Source of the DNA: Mycobacterium cookii
GTDB taxonomy: Bacteria > Actinomycetota > Actinomycetes > Mycobacteriales > Mycobacteriaceae
Length of the DNA stretch: 64,000 nucleotides
Reading direction: 5' to 3'
Assembly (NCBI RefSeq): GCF_010727945.1
Contig: NZ_AP022569.1
Location: forward strand, 1,984,001 to 2,048,000
Position numbers and translations under genes: made by a program. A model generated the notes under the pieces. It searched no databases. It saw only the letters and a list, made by a program, of their open reading frames with translations, and was not told where the DNA came from. Below are positions 8,369-20,840 of this stretch, piece by piece (position 1 is the stretch's first letter; every line of letters begins with the position of its first letter).

Positions 8369-9226
8369 TCAGCGGCCGAGCGGGTGCTCGTTGAGCCAGG
8401 CGTCGGCCACCGCTTGCGGGTCCGCACCGGCAGTGACCTGGCGACGCATGTCGACCAGCGCCGCGGTGTCCAATACGCCGGCCACCTCGTTGACGGCCAA
8501 CAGCTGCCGATCGGTCAACGCGTTACGGCGGTACAGCGGCACCACGTTCTCGGCCTGCACCAACGCCGGCTTGCCGTCGGTCAGCACCACGAGGTCGGCG
8601 GGAACATTCGGGTCGGCCGTGGTGGTCCACGCCGCCGTCACCTCCCCCGACTTGACCGCAGCGAAAAGCGTTGCTTCGTTGTCGAATTGGCGAGCAGCGG
8701 GTAAGCGGCAGCTGCCGATCGCCGACGGGGTCGGGGCGGCGGCGATCGCACCGACCACCAGGCCGTCGCAGTGCCGCGGCAGCGCTCCCAAGTCGTTGCC
8801 GCCCCAACTCTTCGACGTCGCATCGGTGACCGCCAGCGCGGGCTTGTCCTCGGCCGCGGTCGTGTAGTCACCGGCGGCGATACCCTCCGGCAGCGCACCG
8901 ATCATCGCCTTGTATACCTGCGCATCGGAACGAGCGTTGGCGCCGGGCTGAAAGGCCTGCAGCACCCGGCCGGTGAGGCTGGGCACGACGCCGAATGCCC
9001 CGGCATCCAGCTTGGTCAGCGGGTCGGGCGCTTGCTCGCTGTGCGCCGGAAAACCGTAGGAGCGCAATGCCCCGGTATAGACGTCGGCCAGCAACGCCGA
9101 CTCGATCCCGGCCCGTGATCCGACCACCAAATCGGTTGAGCGATGGGAGGTTTGGCCGCCGCGGCCACAACCCGACATCACCAGCGCCGCAGTCAGCGCC
9201 GTCACGAATAGCCGGCCGGCGATCAC
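8369..9226 (-). CDS. lpqZ: LpqZ, OpuAC-like substrate-binding lipoprotein
   Basis: The 285-aa protein has an export signal ending in the lipobox LVMSGC (Cys20). The mature part, starting near LVVGSRAGIESALLADVY, resembles glycine-betaine-type (OpuAC/ProX) binding proteins. No ABC ATPase or permease gene is beside it, so the ligand and transporter are unknown. Its ATG overlaps the malic-enzyme stop as ATGA, so it is translationally coupled to that gene. Confidence 0.88.
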   Translation of the reverse strand: MIAGRLFVTALTAALVMSGCGRGGQTSHRSTDLVVGSRAGIESALLADVYTGALRSYGFPAHSEQAPDPLTKLDAGAFGVVPSLTGRVLQAFQPGANARSDAQVYKAMIGALPEGIAAGDYTTAAEDKPALAVTDATSKSWGGNDLGALPRHCDGLVVGAIAAAPTPSAIGSCRLPAARQFDNEATLFAAVKSGEVTAAWTTTADPNVPADLVVLTDGKPALVQAENVVPLYRRNALTDRQLLAVNEVAGVLDTAALVDMRRQVTAGADPQAVADAWLNEHPLGR

Positions 9227-10413
9227 TCCGCGCTGTCTGCGACGGCCGCCACAGCCGCGGCAACCGCGGGGGCGACCCGCGGGTCGAGCGGACTCGGGAC
9301 GATCTGATCGACCGTCAGGCTGTCGGCGGCCACCGACAGAATCGCTTCGGCCGCAGCCACTTTCATCTCTCCGGTGATCCGGCGGGCACCGGCGTCCAGC
9401 GCGCCGCGGAATAGACCCGGGAAGGCCAGCACGTTGTTGATCTGGTTGGGGAAATCGCTGCGCCCGGTGGCGACGATCGCGGCGTGCCTGGCCGCGACGT
9501 CGGGGTGGACCTCGGGATCGGGGTTGGACAGCGCGAACACGATGCTTCTCGGCGCCATGGTTGCGATCAACTCCTCGGGAACCACCCCGCCGGAGACCCC
9601 GAGGAAGACGTCGGCGCCGTCGAGCGCCTCGACCATGCCGCCGGTGCGGTCCAGCGGGTTGGTCCGGGAGGCGAGCTCAGCCTTGACGTCGTTCATGCCG
9701 GCCCGGTCACGGTGCAGAATGCCCTGCGAGTCCAGCACGGTGATGTCGGAAATGCCTTTGGCCTGAAGCAGATTGGCGCATGCGACTCCGGCCGCACCGG
9801 CGCCGGACACCACGACCCGCAGCGCGGTCATGTCCCGGTCGAGCACTCTTGCGGCGCCCATCAGCGCGGCCAGCACCACGATCGCGGTGCCGTGCTGGTC
9901 GTCGTGCATCACCGGGCAGTCGAGCGCCTCGACGAGCCGGCGTTCGATCTCGAAGCAGCGCGGCGCGGCGATGTCCTCGAGGTTGAGCGCGCCGAACGTC
10001 GGGCGCAGCCGCACCAGGGTTTCGACGATCTCGTCGGGGTCCTTGGTGTCCAATACGATCGGGATGGCGTCCAGACCGGCGAACTCTTTGAAGAGCCCGC
10101 ACTTGCCTTCCATCACCGGCAGCGACGCCGCGGGCCCGATGTCGCCCAAGCCGAGGACCGCGCTGCCGTCACTGACGACGGCCACCAGTCGACCCGACCA
10201 CGTGTAGCGCGCGGCCAGCGTGTGGTCGCCGGCGATCGCGCGGCTGACCTGTGCTACCCCCGGGGTGTAGGCGATGGACAGCGAGCGCTGGGTGTCCAGC
10301 GCGGTGGTCAGCCCTATCGACAGCTTGCCCCCCGAATGCGCGTCGAAGATCTCCGCGTCGGTGATGGCGCTCTGCTCGGTATCGATCTGTATCGATTCAA
10401 TCAATTCAGACAC
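9223..10413 (-). CDS. Malic enzyme, short bacterial form (about 396 aa)
   Basis: The enzyme converts malate to pyruvate and CO2 with NAD(P). The N-terminal domain carries the catalytic Tyr in AYTPGVAQV (about 49) and Lys in MEGKCGLFKEFAG (about 104), plus SDGSAVLGLGDIGP. The C-terminal NAD-binding domain has GAGAAGVACANLL near 186 and FALSNPDPE. It is much shorter than the 548-aa Mez of M. tuberculosis and belongs to a different malic-enzyme branch. The malate dehydrogenase gene lies about 1.5 kb away, beyond the HNH gene. LpqZ follows with an ATGA overlap. Confidence 0.92.
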   Translation of the reverse strand: MSELIESIQIDTEQSAITDAEIFDAHSGGKLSIGLTTALDTQRSLSIAYTPGVAQVSRAIAGDHTLAARYTWSGRLVAVVSDGSAVLGLGDIGPAASLPVMEGKCGLFKEFAGLDAIPIVLDTKDPDEIVETLVRLRPTFGALNLEDIAAPRCFEIERRLVEALDCPVMHDDQHGTAIVVLAALMGAARVLDRDMTALRVVVSGAGAAGVACANLLQAKGISDITVLDSQGILHRDRAGMNDVKAELASRTNPLDRTGGMVEALDGADVFLGVSGGVVPEELIATMAPRSIVFALSNPDPEVHPDVAARHAAIVATGRSDFPNQINNVLAFPGLFRGALDAGARRITGEMKVAAAEAILSVAADSLTVDQIVPSPLDPRVAPAVAAAVAAVADSAE

Positions 10414-10550
10414 GTCATCCAGCGTACTGACTACTCATTAGTAGCCCTAATCGACAGGGCTCGGCGAGGAGTTTTTCACAGTTGGCGCTTCATGCACATG
10501 CCAGGGTTCGGCGGTGGGATTCTGTCGGCAAATCTGGATAGTATTCGCAC

Positions 10551-11924
10551 ATGCGTTCGAGTACCTGCGAGGAGATCGCCGACGCTTTCGAAGTGCTCAA
10601 GGGCGGCATGAAGCGCGCTGTGGATCTGCGCTGCGATGCGCTGACGACCCCTGAGCGGCTGGCCTTGCTGGAAGCTTGCGAATGGATTCGGCGCTGCCTC
10701 CCCGCGGTTGAGCACCCGTTGATCAATCAGCTCGCCGCCCAGGCTGACGCCACGGAGCTGGGTGGCAGGTTGGCCCCGGCGTTAGCCAACCGGCTGCGGA
10801 TCAGCCGCGCCGACGCGTCGCGACGAATTCATGAAGCCGCAGATCTGGGCGAACGCACTGCTTTGAACGGCGAGCCGTTGGCGCCGGTGTTGCCGGCCAC
10901 CGCGGAGGCCCAGCGCAACGGCGAGCTCGGCTCTGGCCATGTCGCGGTGATCCGCGGGTTCTTCCATCGGCTGCCGGACTTTGTGGACGTCGAGACCCGG
11001 CAGAAGGCCGAGGCGCAGCTGGCCCGCCTGAGCCTTGAGCATCGCCCCGATGAGTTGGCCAAGCTCGCGGACAAGCTCACCGACTGCCTCAACCCCGACG
11101 GCGACTTCAGCGACGTCGACCGGGCTAAGCGCCGCGGCATCACCATCGGTAAACAAGACCTCGACGGGATGAGCCCGATCAACGGATACCTCACCCCCGA
11201 AGCACGGGCCACCATCGACGCGGTCTTCGCGAAACTAGCCGCACCGGGCATGTGCAACTCCGCCGACGACGAACCGTGCATCAGCGGCACACCCTCCGAG
11301 GCTGCCATTCAGGGCGACGCTCGCAGCGCGGGACAGCGCAACCACGACGCGCTTGTCGCATTGGCGCGCGCGGCCCTGTCCTCCGGAGATCTCGGTCGGC
11401 ACAACGGGTTGCCCGCCAGCATCATCGTCACCACGACGCTCAAGGAACTGGAGGCCGGCGCCGGGAAAGCGTTGACCGGTGGCGGGACGTTGTTGCCGAT
11501 GTCCGATGTGATCCGGTTGGCTTCGCACGCGCATCATTACCTGGCCATCTTCGACAACGGCAAGGCACTCGCGTTGTATCACACCAAACGACTGGCCTCG
11601 CCAGCACAGCGAATTGTATTGCACGCCAAGGACCGTGGATGTTCGTTTCCCAACTGCGACGTCCCTGGATATCTCTGCGAAGTGCACCACTGCAACCCCT
11701 ACGCCCTGCACCCGGTCACCGACGTCAACGAGCTGACTTTTGCTTGCTGCCCCAATCACAAACTCGCCGAACAAGGCTGGACGACACGCAAAAACAGCAG
11801 AGGCGAGACCGAATGGATACCACCCCCGCACCTGGACCGCGGCCAGCCTCGCGTCAACACCTTCCATTACCCGGAAAAGCTGCTGCTCTCCGAAGAGGAT
11901 GACGACGAGGCCGAGCGAATTTAA
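10551..11924 (+). CDS. DUF222/HNH-endonuclease protein of the 13E12 repeat family
   Basis: The 457-aa protein has the Leu/Ala-rich DUF222 region (about 20-320) and a C-terminal HNH nuclease-type domain: [25 protein letters not shown] and CCPNHKL, which supply the Cys metal ligands and the catalytic His. Many copies of this family occur in mycobacteria and are thought to be mobile-DNA associated (REP13E12 in M. tuberculosis). The gene is full length here. It ends 9 bp before the convergent mdh stop and splits the malic enzyme from mdh, which fits an insertion. I saw no flanking repeats. Confidence 0.9.
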   Translation: MRSSTCEEIADAFEVLKGGMKRAVDLRCDALTTPERLALLEACEWIRRCLPAVEHPLINQLAAQADATELGGRLAPALANRLRISRADASRRIHEAADLGERTALNGEPLAPVLPATAEAQRNGELGSGHVAVIRGFFHRLPDFVDVETRQKAEAQLARLSLEHRPDELAKLADKLTDCLNPDGDFSDVDRAKRRGITIGKQDLDGMSPINGYLTPEARATIDAVFAKLAAPGMCNSADDEPCISGTPSEAAIQGDARSAGQRNHDALVALARAALSSGDLGRHNGLPASIIVTTTLKELEAGAGKALTGGGTLLPMSDVIRLASHAHHYLAIFDNGKALALYHTKRLASPAQRIVLHAKDRGCSFPNCDVPGYLCEVHHCNPYALHPVTDVNELTFACCPNHKLAEQGWTTRKNSRGETEWIPPPHLDRGQPRVNTFHYPEKLLLSEEDDDEAERI

Positions 11925-11933
11925 CCGCTGGCC

Positions 11934-12923
11934 TCAGATCAGGCCCAGGTCGGAGACCGCGCTGCGCTCGTCGGCGAGCTCGGCGGTCGACTTGTCGATC
12001 CGCCCACGGGAGAAGTCGTTGATCTCCAGGCCCTGCACGATGCTCCAATTGCCGTCCTTGGTGGTCACCGGGAACGACGAGATCAGGCCCTCGGGAACGC
12101 CGTAGGAGCCGTCGGAGAACACCGCCATCGACACCCAGTCGCCCTTCGGGGTGCCCAGCAGCCAGTCGCGGGCCGCGTCGATAGTCGCCGACGCCGCGGA
12201 GGCGGCCGACGAGCTGCCACGCGCGTCGATGATCGCCGCGCCGCGCTTGGCCACGGTCGGAATGAAGTCGTCCGCGATCCACTTCTCGTCGCCCACGACC
12301 TCGGCGGCGTTCTTGCCGTTGATCTCGGCGTGGAAGATGTCGGGGTATTGGGTGGCCGAGTGGTTGCCCCAGATAGTGACCTTCTTGATGTCGGTCACCT
12401 TGGCGCCGGTCTTCTTGGCCAGCTGCGAGATGGCCCGGTTGTGGTCCAGGCGGGTCAGCGCGGAAAACCGCTCCTTGGGGATGTCGGGCGCGTTGTTCTG
12501 CGCGATCAGCGCGTTGGTGTTGGCCGGGTTACCGGTCACGCCGATACGGACGTCGTCGGCGGCGACGGAGTTGAGCGCCTTGCCCTGCGCGGTGAAGATC
12601 GCGCCGTTGGCCTCGAGCAGGTCGCCGCGCTCCATGCCCGGGCCACGCGGCCGGGCGCCGACGAGCAGCGCCAGGTTGACGCCGTCGAAGATCTTGTTCG
12701 GGTCGGCGCCGATTTGCACGCCGGACAGCAGCGGGAAGGCGCCGTCGTCAAGCTCCATCACCACGCCCTCGAGCGCCTTGAGAGCGGGCTCGATCTCGAG
12801 CAGCCGCAGCTCGATCGGACGGTCCGGGCCCAGCAACGAGCCACTGGCCAAGCGAAACAGCAGGCTGTAGCCGATCTGGCCGGCGGCGCCGGTCACGGCG
12901 ATCTTCAGTGGTGATGTGCTCAC
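11934..12923 (-). CDS. mdh: Malate dehydrogenase
   Basis: The 329-aa NAD-dependent TCA-cycle enzyme has [10 protein letters not shown] (cofactor loop, 10-19), the substrate loop Arg in [27 protein letters not shown] and the catalytic His in [11 protein letters not shown]. Length and motifs match the cytoplasmic-type bacterial Mdh of actinobacteria (Rv1240). It is divergent from corA, with 210 bp between the starts. Confidence 0.97.
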   Translation of the reverse strand: MSTSPLKIAVTGAAGQIGYSLLFRLASGSLLGPDRPIELRLLEIEPALKALEGVVMELDDGAFPLLSGVQIGADPNKIFDGVNLALLVGARPRGPGMERGDLLEANGAIFTAQGKALNSVAADDVRIGVTGNPANTNALIAQNNAPDIPKERFSALTRLDHNRAISQLAKKTGAKVTDIKKVTIWGNHSATQYPDIFHAEINGKNAAEVVGDEKWIADDFIPTVAKRGAAIIDARGSSSAASAASATIDAARDWLLGTPKGDWVSMAVFSDGSYGVPEGLISSFPVTTKDGNWSIVQGLEINDFSRGRIDKSTAELADERSAVSDLGLI

Positions 12924-13133
12924 GTCTATTCGCTCCTATGGAGATTTCGGGGCGTGCGTCAGATCCGCCCGATGCGCAATCGCGTCGCGTCGAAACTAGC
13001 GCACGCACCTACTCGGTAAATCCCTGCCCCGGATCAACGCTGGCCAGCGCACTCTTGGACAGGAGATAGCCAACTTGGGCGCGTAGCATGACCCAGGCTT
13101 CATTGGATTCGCGCTGCAGATGGGAGGTTACGG

Positions 13134-14255
13134 ATGCCTACGTTTCGCGAGCTACGCGACATACCCGAAACGCTGCGTCCTCTGGCACGGCCCCAGCGGG
13201 ATGAGCCTCCCCATCCGCAGCCGCAGCCGGACCACCCGACTGCCGATCAGGCCGTCGTCGATTGCGGGATCTACGTCGACGGCGAGCGACTTCCCGGCAC
13301 CTTCAGCTACGCAGAAGCCCGGGCCAAAGTGACCGAACTGCAGCTGGGCGGTCAGGAGGCGTTCGCCTGGATCGGCCTGCACGCTCCCACCGAGTATCAG
13401 ATGCAGGAAGTCGGCGAAGCGTTCGGCATGCACGAACTGGCCGTCGAGGACGCGGTCTGCGCGCATCAGCGGCCCAAGCTGGAGCGCTACGACGAGTCGC
13501 TGTTCCTCGTGCTCAAGACGCTGAATTACGTGCCGCACGAGTCGACGCTGCTAGCCCGCGAGATCGTCGAGACCGGCGAGATCATGGTCTTCGTCAATCG
13601 CGACTTCGTGGTCACGATCCGGCACGGCGAACACGGTCGGCTCTCCGACGTGCGCAAGCGCATGGACTCCGACCCTGAGCACGTGCGGCTGGGCCCGTTC
13701 GCGGTGATGCACGCCATCGCCGACGCGGTTGTCGACCACTATCTCGAGGTCACCCAGTCGATGGAAGGCGACATCGACGCGATCGAGGAAGAGGCGTTCG
13801 CGCCGGACCACCGCACCCGGATCGAGCCGATCTATCAGATGAAGCGCGAGGTCGTCGAGCTGCGCAGGTCGGTCAACCCGCTGTCGGTGCCTTTCGCCCG
13901 GCTGCAGACCGAGCACAAGGACCTGATCTCCAAAGAGGTCCGGCGCTATCTTCGCGACGTCGGCGACCACCACACCCACGCCGCCGACCAGATCGCCAGC
14001 TACGACGAGAACCTCAGCTCGCTGGTGCAGGCTGCGCTGGCCCGGGTGGAAATGCAGCAGAACACCGACATGCGCAAGATGTCCGCCTGGGCGGCCCTGC
14101 TGGCGATACCCACGATGGTCGCCGGCATCTACGGGATGAACTTCGAGTACATGCCCGGCCTCAAATGGCACTGGGGCTACCCGACGACCATCTTGGGCAC
14201 GGCGGCGATCTGCCTGATGCTGTATCGCAACTTCCGGCGCAACGGCTGGCTGTAG
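13134..14255 (+). CDS. corA: CorA-type Mg2+/Co2+ transporter
   Basis: The 373-aa protein has a large acidic cytoplasmic N-domain, a long coiled stalk helix and two C-terminal membrane helices. The signature YGMNFEYMP follows the first helix, giving the GMN selectivity loop. A GGAGG lies before the ATG. Its place next to mdh matches Rv1239c. Confidence 0.95.
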   Translation: MPTFRELRDIPETLRPLARPQRDEPPHPQPQPDHPTADQAVVDCGIYVDGERLPGTFSYAEARAKVTELQLGGQEAFAWIGLHAPTEYQMQEVGEAFGMHELAVEDAVCAHQRPKLERYDESLFLVLKTLNYVPHESTLLAREIVETGEIMVFVNRDFVVTIRHGEHGRLSDVRKRMDSDPEHVRLGPFAVMHAIADAVVDHYLEVTQSMEGDIDAIEEEAFAPDHRTRIEPIYQMKREVVELRRSVNPLSVPFARLQTEHKDLISKEVRRYLRDVGDHHTHAADQIASYDENLSSLVQAALARVEMQQNTDMRKMSAWAALLAIPTMVAGIYGMNFEYMPGLKWHWGYPTTILGTAAICLMLYRNFRRNGWL

Positions 14256-14259
14256 CTGA

Positions 14260-14850
14260 TCAGTTGGGCTGTGCGGCAGGGCGATTGGGGTCCAGCACGT
14301 CGACCCCGTCGCTTTGCCACGCGTCGCGCATCGCGTCGGCGCCCTTGAGCCGGACCCAGGCGGCCTCGGTCGCGGTGATCGGCGTGGCCGACAAGAAGCG
14401 CACCGGGTCGCTCGGCGGCTCCAGCGGAAGATCGTCGATGTCGCTGTCGCCCAGCAGCACCGCGGTGAACGGCGCGCGGCCCGATGGCCGCTCCCACAGC
14501 GGCGTGCCCAGATCGACCAGCGCGTCGGGCGCCAACACCACGCCCTCGACCGTCGGCGCCGCCGCGACGACGGCCAGGCTGCGGGCCAGCCCGGTCATAT
14601 GTCCCGGATCACGCAGCCGCAGAACCACTTCGGCCCGCGGGCCGCGATGCGGGTCGGCGACCACCGCGGCCGGGTCGACCATCGGATGCCGCGAGCAGCC
14701 CAACGAGACATAGTGCACGACGTCGCCGGTTCGGTAGCGCAGCACGTCGAGCGGCTCGGCGCCCAGGAACGTCACGCTGGCGACGTCGGGTTCGGCCCCT
14801 TCGAAGTGAGCGTCCAGATGCTGACGAACCCGGTCCAGCGGGGAGCTCAC
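14260..14850 (-). CDS. SUFU (suppressor-of-fused)-domain protein
   Basis: This 196-aa cytosolic protein resembles bacterial SUFU-domain proteins (DVLRYRTGDVVHYVSLGCSRHPM, RAEVVLRLRDP). Their role is not established; some are linked to immunity or toxin neutralisation, others are stand-alone. Its ATG overlaps the sugC stop as ATGA, so it is translated with the trehalose importer. M. tuberculosis is not known to me to have a gene here. No signal peptide or membrane segment is seen. Confidence 0.75.
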   Translation of the reverse strand: MSSPLDRVRQHLDAHFEGAEPDVASVTFLGAEPLDVLRYRTGDVVHYVSLGCSRHPMVDPAAVVADPHRGPRAEVVLRLRDPGHMTGLARSLAVVAAAPTVEGVVLAPDALVDLGTPLWERPSGRAPFTAVLLGDSDIDDLPLEPPSDPVRFLSATPITATEAAWVRLKGADAMRDAWQSDGVDVLDPNRPAAQPN

Positions 14851-16025
14851 TCGGGCGACACAGTCAAGTTCGCCCCGGTCTCGGCATCGAAGATGGCGAG
14901 TTTGGATGTGTCGAAGGCCAATTCGATGTTCTTGCCTTTCGCCGCCTTAGACTCCGCGGGCACCCGGGCCACGAATTCGTGCTGCCCGGCGCCCGATTCG
15001 GCCTCGAGCTCCTCAAGTTCGGACAGCTGGTCGGACTGCACGACGGCGCCCTCGGTGGTGAAGTACACGTACTTGTCGGCACCCAGCGACTCGACCATGT
15101 CGACCTGCACCTCGAAGCTCAGCGAGCTGATCCGCTGGTAGGCGTCGATCAACGCGGCATCCTGCAGATGCTCTGGGCGCACCCCCACGATCACGTTCTC
15201 CGGCGCCGAGTGCGCGGCGAGCACGTCCAAGACGGGCTGGGTGAGCAGCACTTCGCCGAACGGCAACGTCAGCCCGGTCGCGGTCAGTGTGGCGGGAAAG
15301 AAATTCATTGCCGGCGAGCCGATGAAGCCCGCGACGAAGAGATTCGCCGGCCGCTCGTACAGCTCGTCCGGCGTGCCGATCTGCTGCACGATGCCGCCGC
15401 GCATCACCACGACGCGGTCGCCGAGCGTCATCGCCTCGGTCTGGTCGTGGGTGACATAGACCGTGGTGGTGCCCAGCCGTCGCTGCAGCCGGGCGATCTC
15501 GCCGCGCATCTGCACCCGCAGCTTGGCGTCGAGGTTGGACAGCGGCTCGTCCATCAGGAATGCCTTGGGCTGGCGCACGATCGCGCGTCCCATCGCAACG
15601 CGCTGACGCTGACCACCGGACAGCTGGGCGGGCTTGCGGTCCAGAACATCGGTCAGGTCAAGGATTCTCGCGGTCTCCTCGACCTTCTGTGCGATGTCGG
15701 CCTTCTTCATCTTCGCCAGCGTCAGCGGGAACGCGATGTTCTGCCGGACCGTCATGTGCGGGTAAAGCGCGTACGACTGGAAGACCATTGCGATGTCGCG
15801 GTCTTTCGGCGCCTTCTCGTTGACCCGCTCGCCGCCGATGCGCAGCTCTCCTGACGAGATGTCTTCAAGTCCGGCAATCATATTCAGCGTCGTGGACTTG
15901 CCGCAGCCGGACGGCCCGACCAGGATGATGAACTCGCCCTCGGCGATGGTCAGGCTGAGCTCCTGCACGGCCGTCGCGCCGTCGGGGTAACTCTTGGTCA
16001 CCCGATCCAACACAATCTCGGCCAT
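14847..16025 (-). CDS. sugC: SugC, ATPase of the trehalose importer
   Basis: The 392-aa ABC ATPase of the MalK type energises LpqY-SugAB, which recycles trehalose released during mycolate transfer. It shows Walker A GPSGCGKST, signature LSGGQRQRV, Walker B AFLMDEPLSNLD, the H-loop TVYVTHDQTEA and a C-terminal regulatory OB/TOBE region. It starts four bases after sugB. The last codons overlap the SUFU gene. Confidence 0.96.
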   Translation of the reverse strand: MAEIVLDRVTKSYPDGATAVQELSLTIAEGEFIILVGPSGCGKSTTLNMIAGLEDISSGELRIGGERVNEKAPKDRDIAMVFQSYALYPHMTVRQNIAFPLTLAKMKKADIAQKVEETARILDLTDVLDRKPAQLSGGQRQRVAMGRAIVRQPKAFLMDEPLSNLDAKLRVQMRGEIARLQRRLGTTTVYVTHDQTEAMTLGDRVVVMRGGIVQQIGTPDELYERPANLFVAGFIGSPAMNFFPATLTATGLTLPFGEVLLTQPVLDVLAAHSAPENVIVGVRPEHLQDAALIDAYQRISSLSFEVQVDMVESLGADKYVYFTTEGAVVQSDQLSELEELEAESGAGQHEFVARVPAESKAAKGKNIELAFDTSKLAIFDAETGANLTVSPE

Positions 16026-16029
16026 CGCG

Positions 16030-16858
16030 CTATCCCTTCACCGCGCCGGAAGTCAATCCCGCGACGATCCGTCGTTGGAAGACTAGAACAAAAAGGATAA
16101 TCGGAATGGTGATCACCATCGCCCCTGCCGCGATCGATCCGGTGGGCTCCTCGAATTGCGAACTGCCGGTGAAGTTCGCGATCGCCACCGGCGCGGTGAT
16201 CGCGGCCTTGGTGGCCGTCAGCGACAGGGCGAGCAGCAGGTCGTTCCAGGCGAAGATGAACACCAGGATGGCTGTCGTCACGATGCCCGGTGCGGCCAGC
16301 GGAGCGATCACTTTCCGGAAAGCCTGTCCGGGTGTGGCGCCGTCCATTTTGGCCGCCTTCTCCAAATCCCACGGGATCTCCCGGAAGAACGCCGACAGAG
16401 TGTAGATCGCCAGCGGCAGCGCGAAGGTGATGTAGGGGATGATCAGCCCGGGCCAGGTGTCGAACAGGCCGATTCGCCGTTCGATGTTGAACAGCGGCGT
16501 CACCAGCGAGATGGCCGGGAACATCGAGATCAGCAGCACGGCGCCGATCAGCAACCGCTTACCGGGAAATTCCAGACGCGCGACCGCGTAAGCCGCCATC
16601 GCGCCGATCACCACCGCGATCAGCGTGGTCAGCACCCCGATGCCGACCGAGTTGACCAGGGCCGAGCTGAAGAAGTTGCCGCGAAAAATGCCGCGATAGT
16701 TGTCGAATGTCACCGACGACGGAATCAGCTTGCCGTCCTTGACCATTGAGGTCGGCTTGAGCGACAGGCTCAGGATCCACAGCACCGGCAGCAGCGCGTA
16801 CACCAGCACCAGGGTGTCGACGACCACCCACGCCGCGGCGCGCCCGGCGCCCACCCGT

Positions 16859-16869
<11 letters not shown>
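16030..16869 (-). CDS. sugB: SugB, permease of the trehalose importer
   Basis: The roughly 279-aa inner-membrane permease has six predicted helices and the EAA loop that docks SugC ([20 protein letters not shown]). I chose ATG 16869, which overlaps the sugA end by 11 bp; GTG codons at 16881 and 16878 would add four or five residues. It lies in the lpqY-sugA-sugB-sugC order of the mycobacterial trehalose transporter. Confidence 0.95.
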
Positions 16870-19143
<2,274 letters not shown>

Positions 19144-19674
19144 TCAGATGGCCAACCGGGCCAGCAGATCCCGGGCCTGCTCGGCGTTCTGCGGGTCGCA
19201 CAGCACGTCGTATCGGCCGGCGACCAGTTGCAGGGTGGAACTGAAATCACGGGTGCCGCGCGCCATCGAATACGGAATCGCCGAGGTGATCAAGCCGAAG
19301 AACACCCCCGCGACCAGGCCGGTGGTCAGCGCCTCCAACGGGTGCGGGCTGGAGAACAACAAGGTCAGCACCAGGCCGATGAACAGGCCCAGCCAGGCAC
19401 CGCTGATCACGCCGCCGCCGAGCACTTTCGGCCAGGTCAGCCGCCCGGTGACCCGCTCGACCTGCATCAGGTCGACCCCGACGATCGTCACCTGCTGCAC
19501 CGGGAACTCCTGGTCGGACAGAAAGTCCACGGCCTTCTGCGCTTCGGCGTACGTGGGATACGAGCCGACCGGCCAGCCTTTCGGCGGTGTCGGCAAGCCC
19601 GGAGCCCGTCGACTCCCGGCCGGGGCGCCGGGTGCGGCGCCGGGAACCTGTCCAGGTTGGAAGGGGCTGCTCAT
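19144..19674 (-). CDS. Membrane protein with general-stress-protein-17M-like N-domain (Rv1234-like)
   Basis: The 176-aa protein has a Pro/Ala-rich start, a domain like bacterial general stress protein 17M (WPVGSYPTYAEAQKAVDFL), then two membrane helices (about 85-125). It is the first gene of the lpqY-sugABC run, stop three bases before lpqY. Its role in trehalose uptake is unproven. Confidence 0.85.
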   Translation of the reverse strand: MSSPFQPGQVPGAAPGAPAGSRRAPGLPTPPKGWPVGSYPTYAEAQKAVDFLSDQEFPVQQVTIVGVDLMQVERVTGRLTWPKVLGGGVISGAWLGLFIGLVLTLLFSSPHPLEALTTGLVAGVFFGLITSAIPYSMARGTRDFSSTLQLVAGRYDVLCDPQNAEQARDLLARLAI

Positions 19675-19854
19675 CGTTCCATTGTGCGCCGTCGGGTGCC
19701 GCCGAGGTGACTCAGCGTCGACAAGCGGACACCCGCAGTGCGTCCGGACCGCGCAACTGAGGATTTCTTGAATTGAAGATTAACTTCAGCTAAGAAGAGG
19801 CGGACCACGCCGATCAGAGCGCGAGCACGGTTGCGAGAGCCAAGGAGTTGCGCG

Positions 19855-20820
19855 GTGAACACATACAGGCTGCTGGCATATGTCGTCACTGCCGGTGTGA
19901 GCGTTGGCGTTGCAGGCGCCGCATTGAGCCCGGCCGCTCGCGCCGACGAGACTCTGGGTCCGCTGGCCGGAAGCGACACTGCGATCATCCTCGGCGGGAC
20001 GTTCGAATCGAAGCCGGACCTCGCGTTCGCCCAAGCCGCCGAGAATCTGTATCTGCACCCGCTGGGGTTCGACGGCGGGGCGATGTCCTCGACGGTGTGC
20101 GACATGGTCGGGACCGATCCGTGCGCGGCGCCGCTGCAGGTGCTGACGACACCGGAACTGATCCAGCAGGGCCCGAGCAGTCTGACCGACGCCGAGGACA
20201 TCACGCTGGCGGTGGAGAACGAATTCAACGCCAACCCGGGCGCTTTCAGCGCCGAGGACCCGCTGACGGTGTTCGGATACTCGCAGAGCGCCACCGCCGA
20301 GTCGCTGGCCATGACCCAGTTGCACGACTACGGAATCCCGCTCGACGACGTGCACTTCGTGTTCATCGGCGACCCCTCCCTGGAAGGCACCGGGGTATGG
20401 CCCAATCTGGTGCCCGATCTGGACTCGATCTTCGGCACGACGTTGACGGACAAGATCCTCACCGGACTCGGGTTAGACGGCGTCCTGGGCAACCTGACGC
20501 CGACCGACCTGTACCCGACGACGATCTACACGCTCGCCACCGACGGGGTCGCCGACTGGCAAACCGACTTCGAGTCAGGCGGTCTGCTGAGCGGAATCTC
20601 GCATTTGTTCATCCAGCACGCGGAGTACCTGGGATTGACGCCGGAGCAGATCGCAAATGCGACCACGTCGACCAACGGCAACCTCACGCTGGTGGACATC
20701 TCCGACAACATCAACAACGCCGAGGCGTGGATAGGTGCGCTCGAGCACGGCATCGGCAGCAGCGGACTGTTCGAGAGCTTGTTCCAGTCCCTCGAGCTGT
20801 ATTTGACCAACACCTTCTGA
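19855..20820 (+). CDS. Secreted PE-PPE-domain serine esterase
   Basis: The 321-aa protein carries a signal peptide (AALSPAARA cleavage near residue 29) and then an alpha/beta-hydrolase of the PE-PPE domain type, with nucleophile elbow FGYSQSA. Related stand-alone proteins are cutinase-like lipases acting on short to medium esters. The GTG at 19855 is preceded by AAGGAG (19842-19847); an earlier in-frame ATG at 19831 lacks one. It has no PE or PPE helical domain of its own, so export should be Sec-dependent. The gene interrupts the otherwise conserved order between the Rv1234- and Rv1233c-like genes. Confidence 0.85.
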   Translation: MNTYRLLAYVVTAGVSVGVAGAALSPAARADETLGPLAGSDTAIILGGTFESKPDLAFAQAAENLYLHPLGFDGGAMSSTVCDMVGTDPCAAPLQVLTTPELIQQGPSSLTDAEDITLAVENEFNANPGAFSAEDPLTVFGYSQSATAESLAMTQLHDYGIPLDDVHFVFIGDPSLEGTGVWPNLVPDLDSIFGTTLTDKILTGLGLDGVLGNLTPTDLYPTTIYTLATDGVADWQTDFESGGLLSGISHLFIQHAEYLGLTPEQIANATTSTNGNLTLVDISDNINNAEAWIGALEHGIGSSGLFESLFQSLELYLTNTF

Positions 20821-20840
20821 CCCGTCCCCAGCAGGGCTGG

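Noticed and set aside
10551..11924. HNH protein as part of an anti-phage or toxin system
   Set aside because: The DUF222/HNH 13E12 family is common and repeated in mycobacteria, and no partner gene is beside it.
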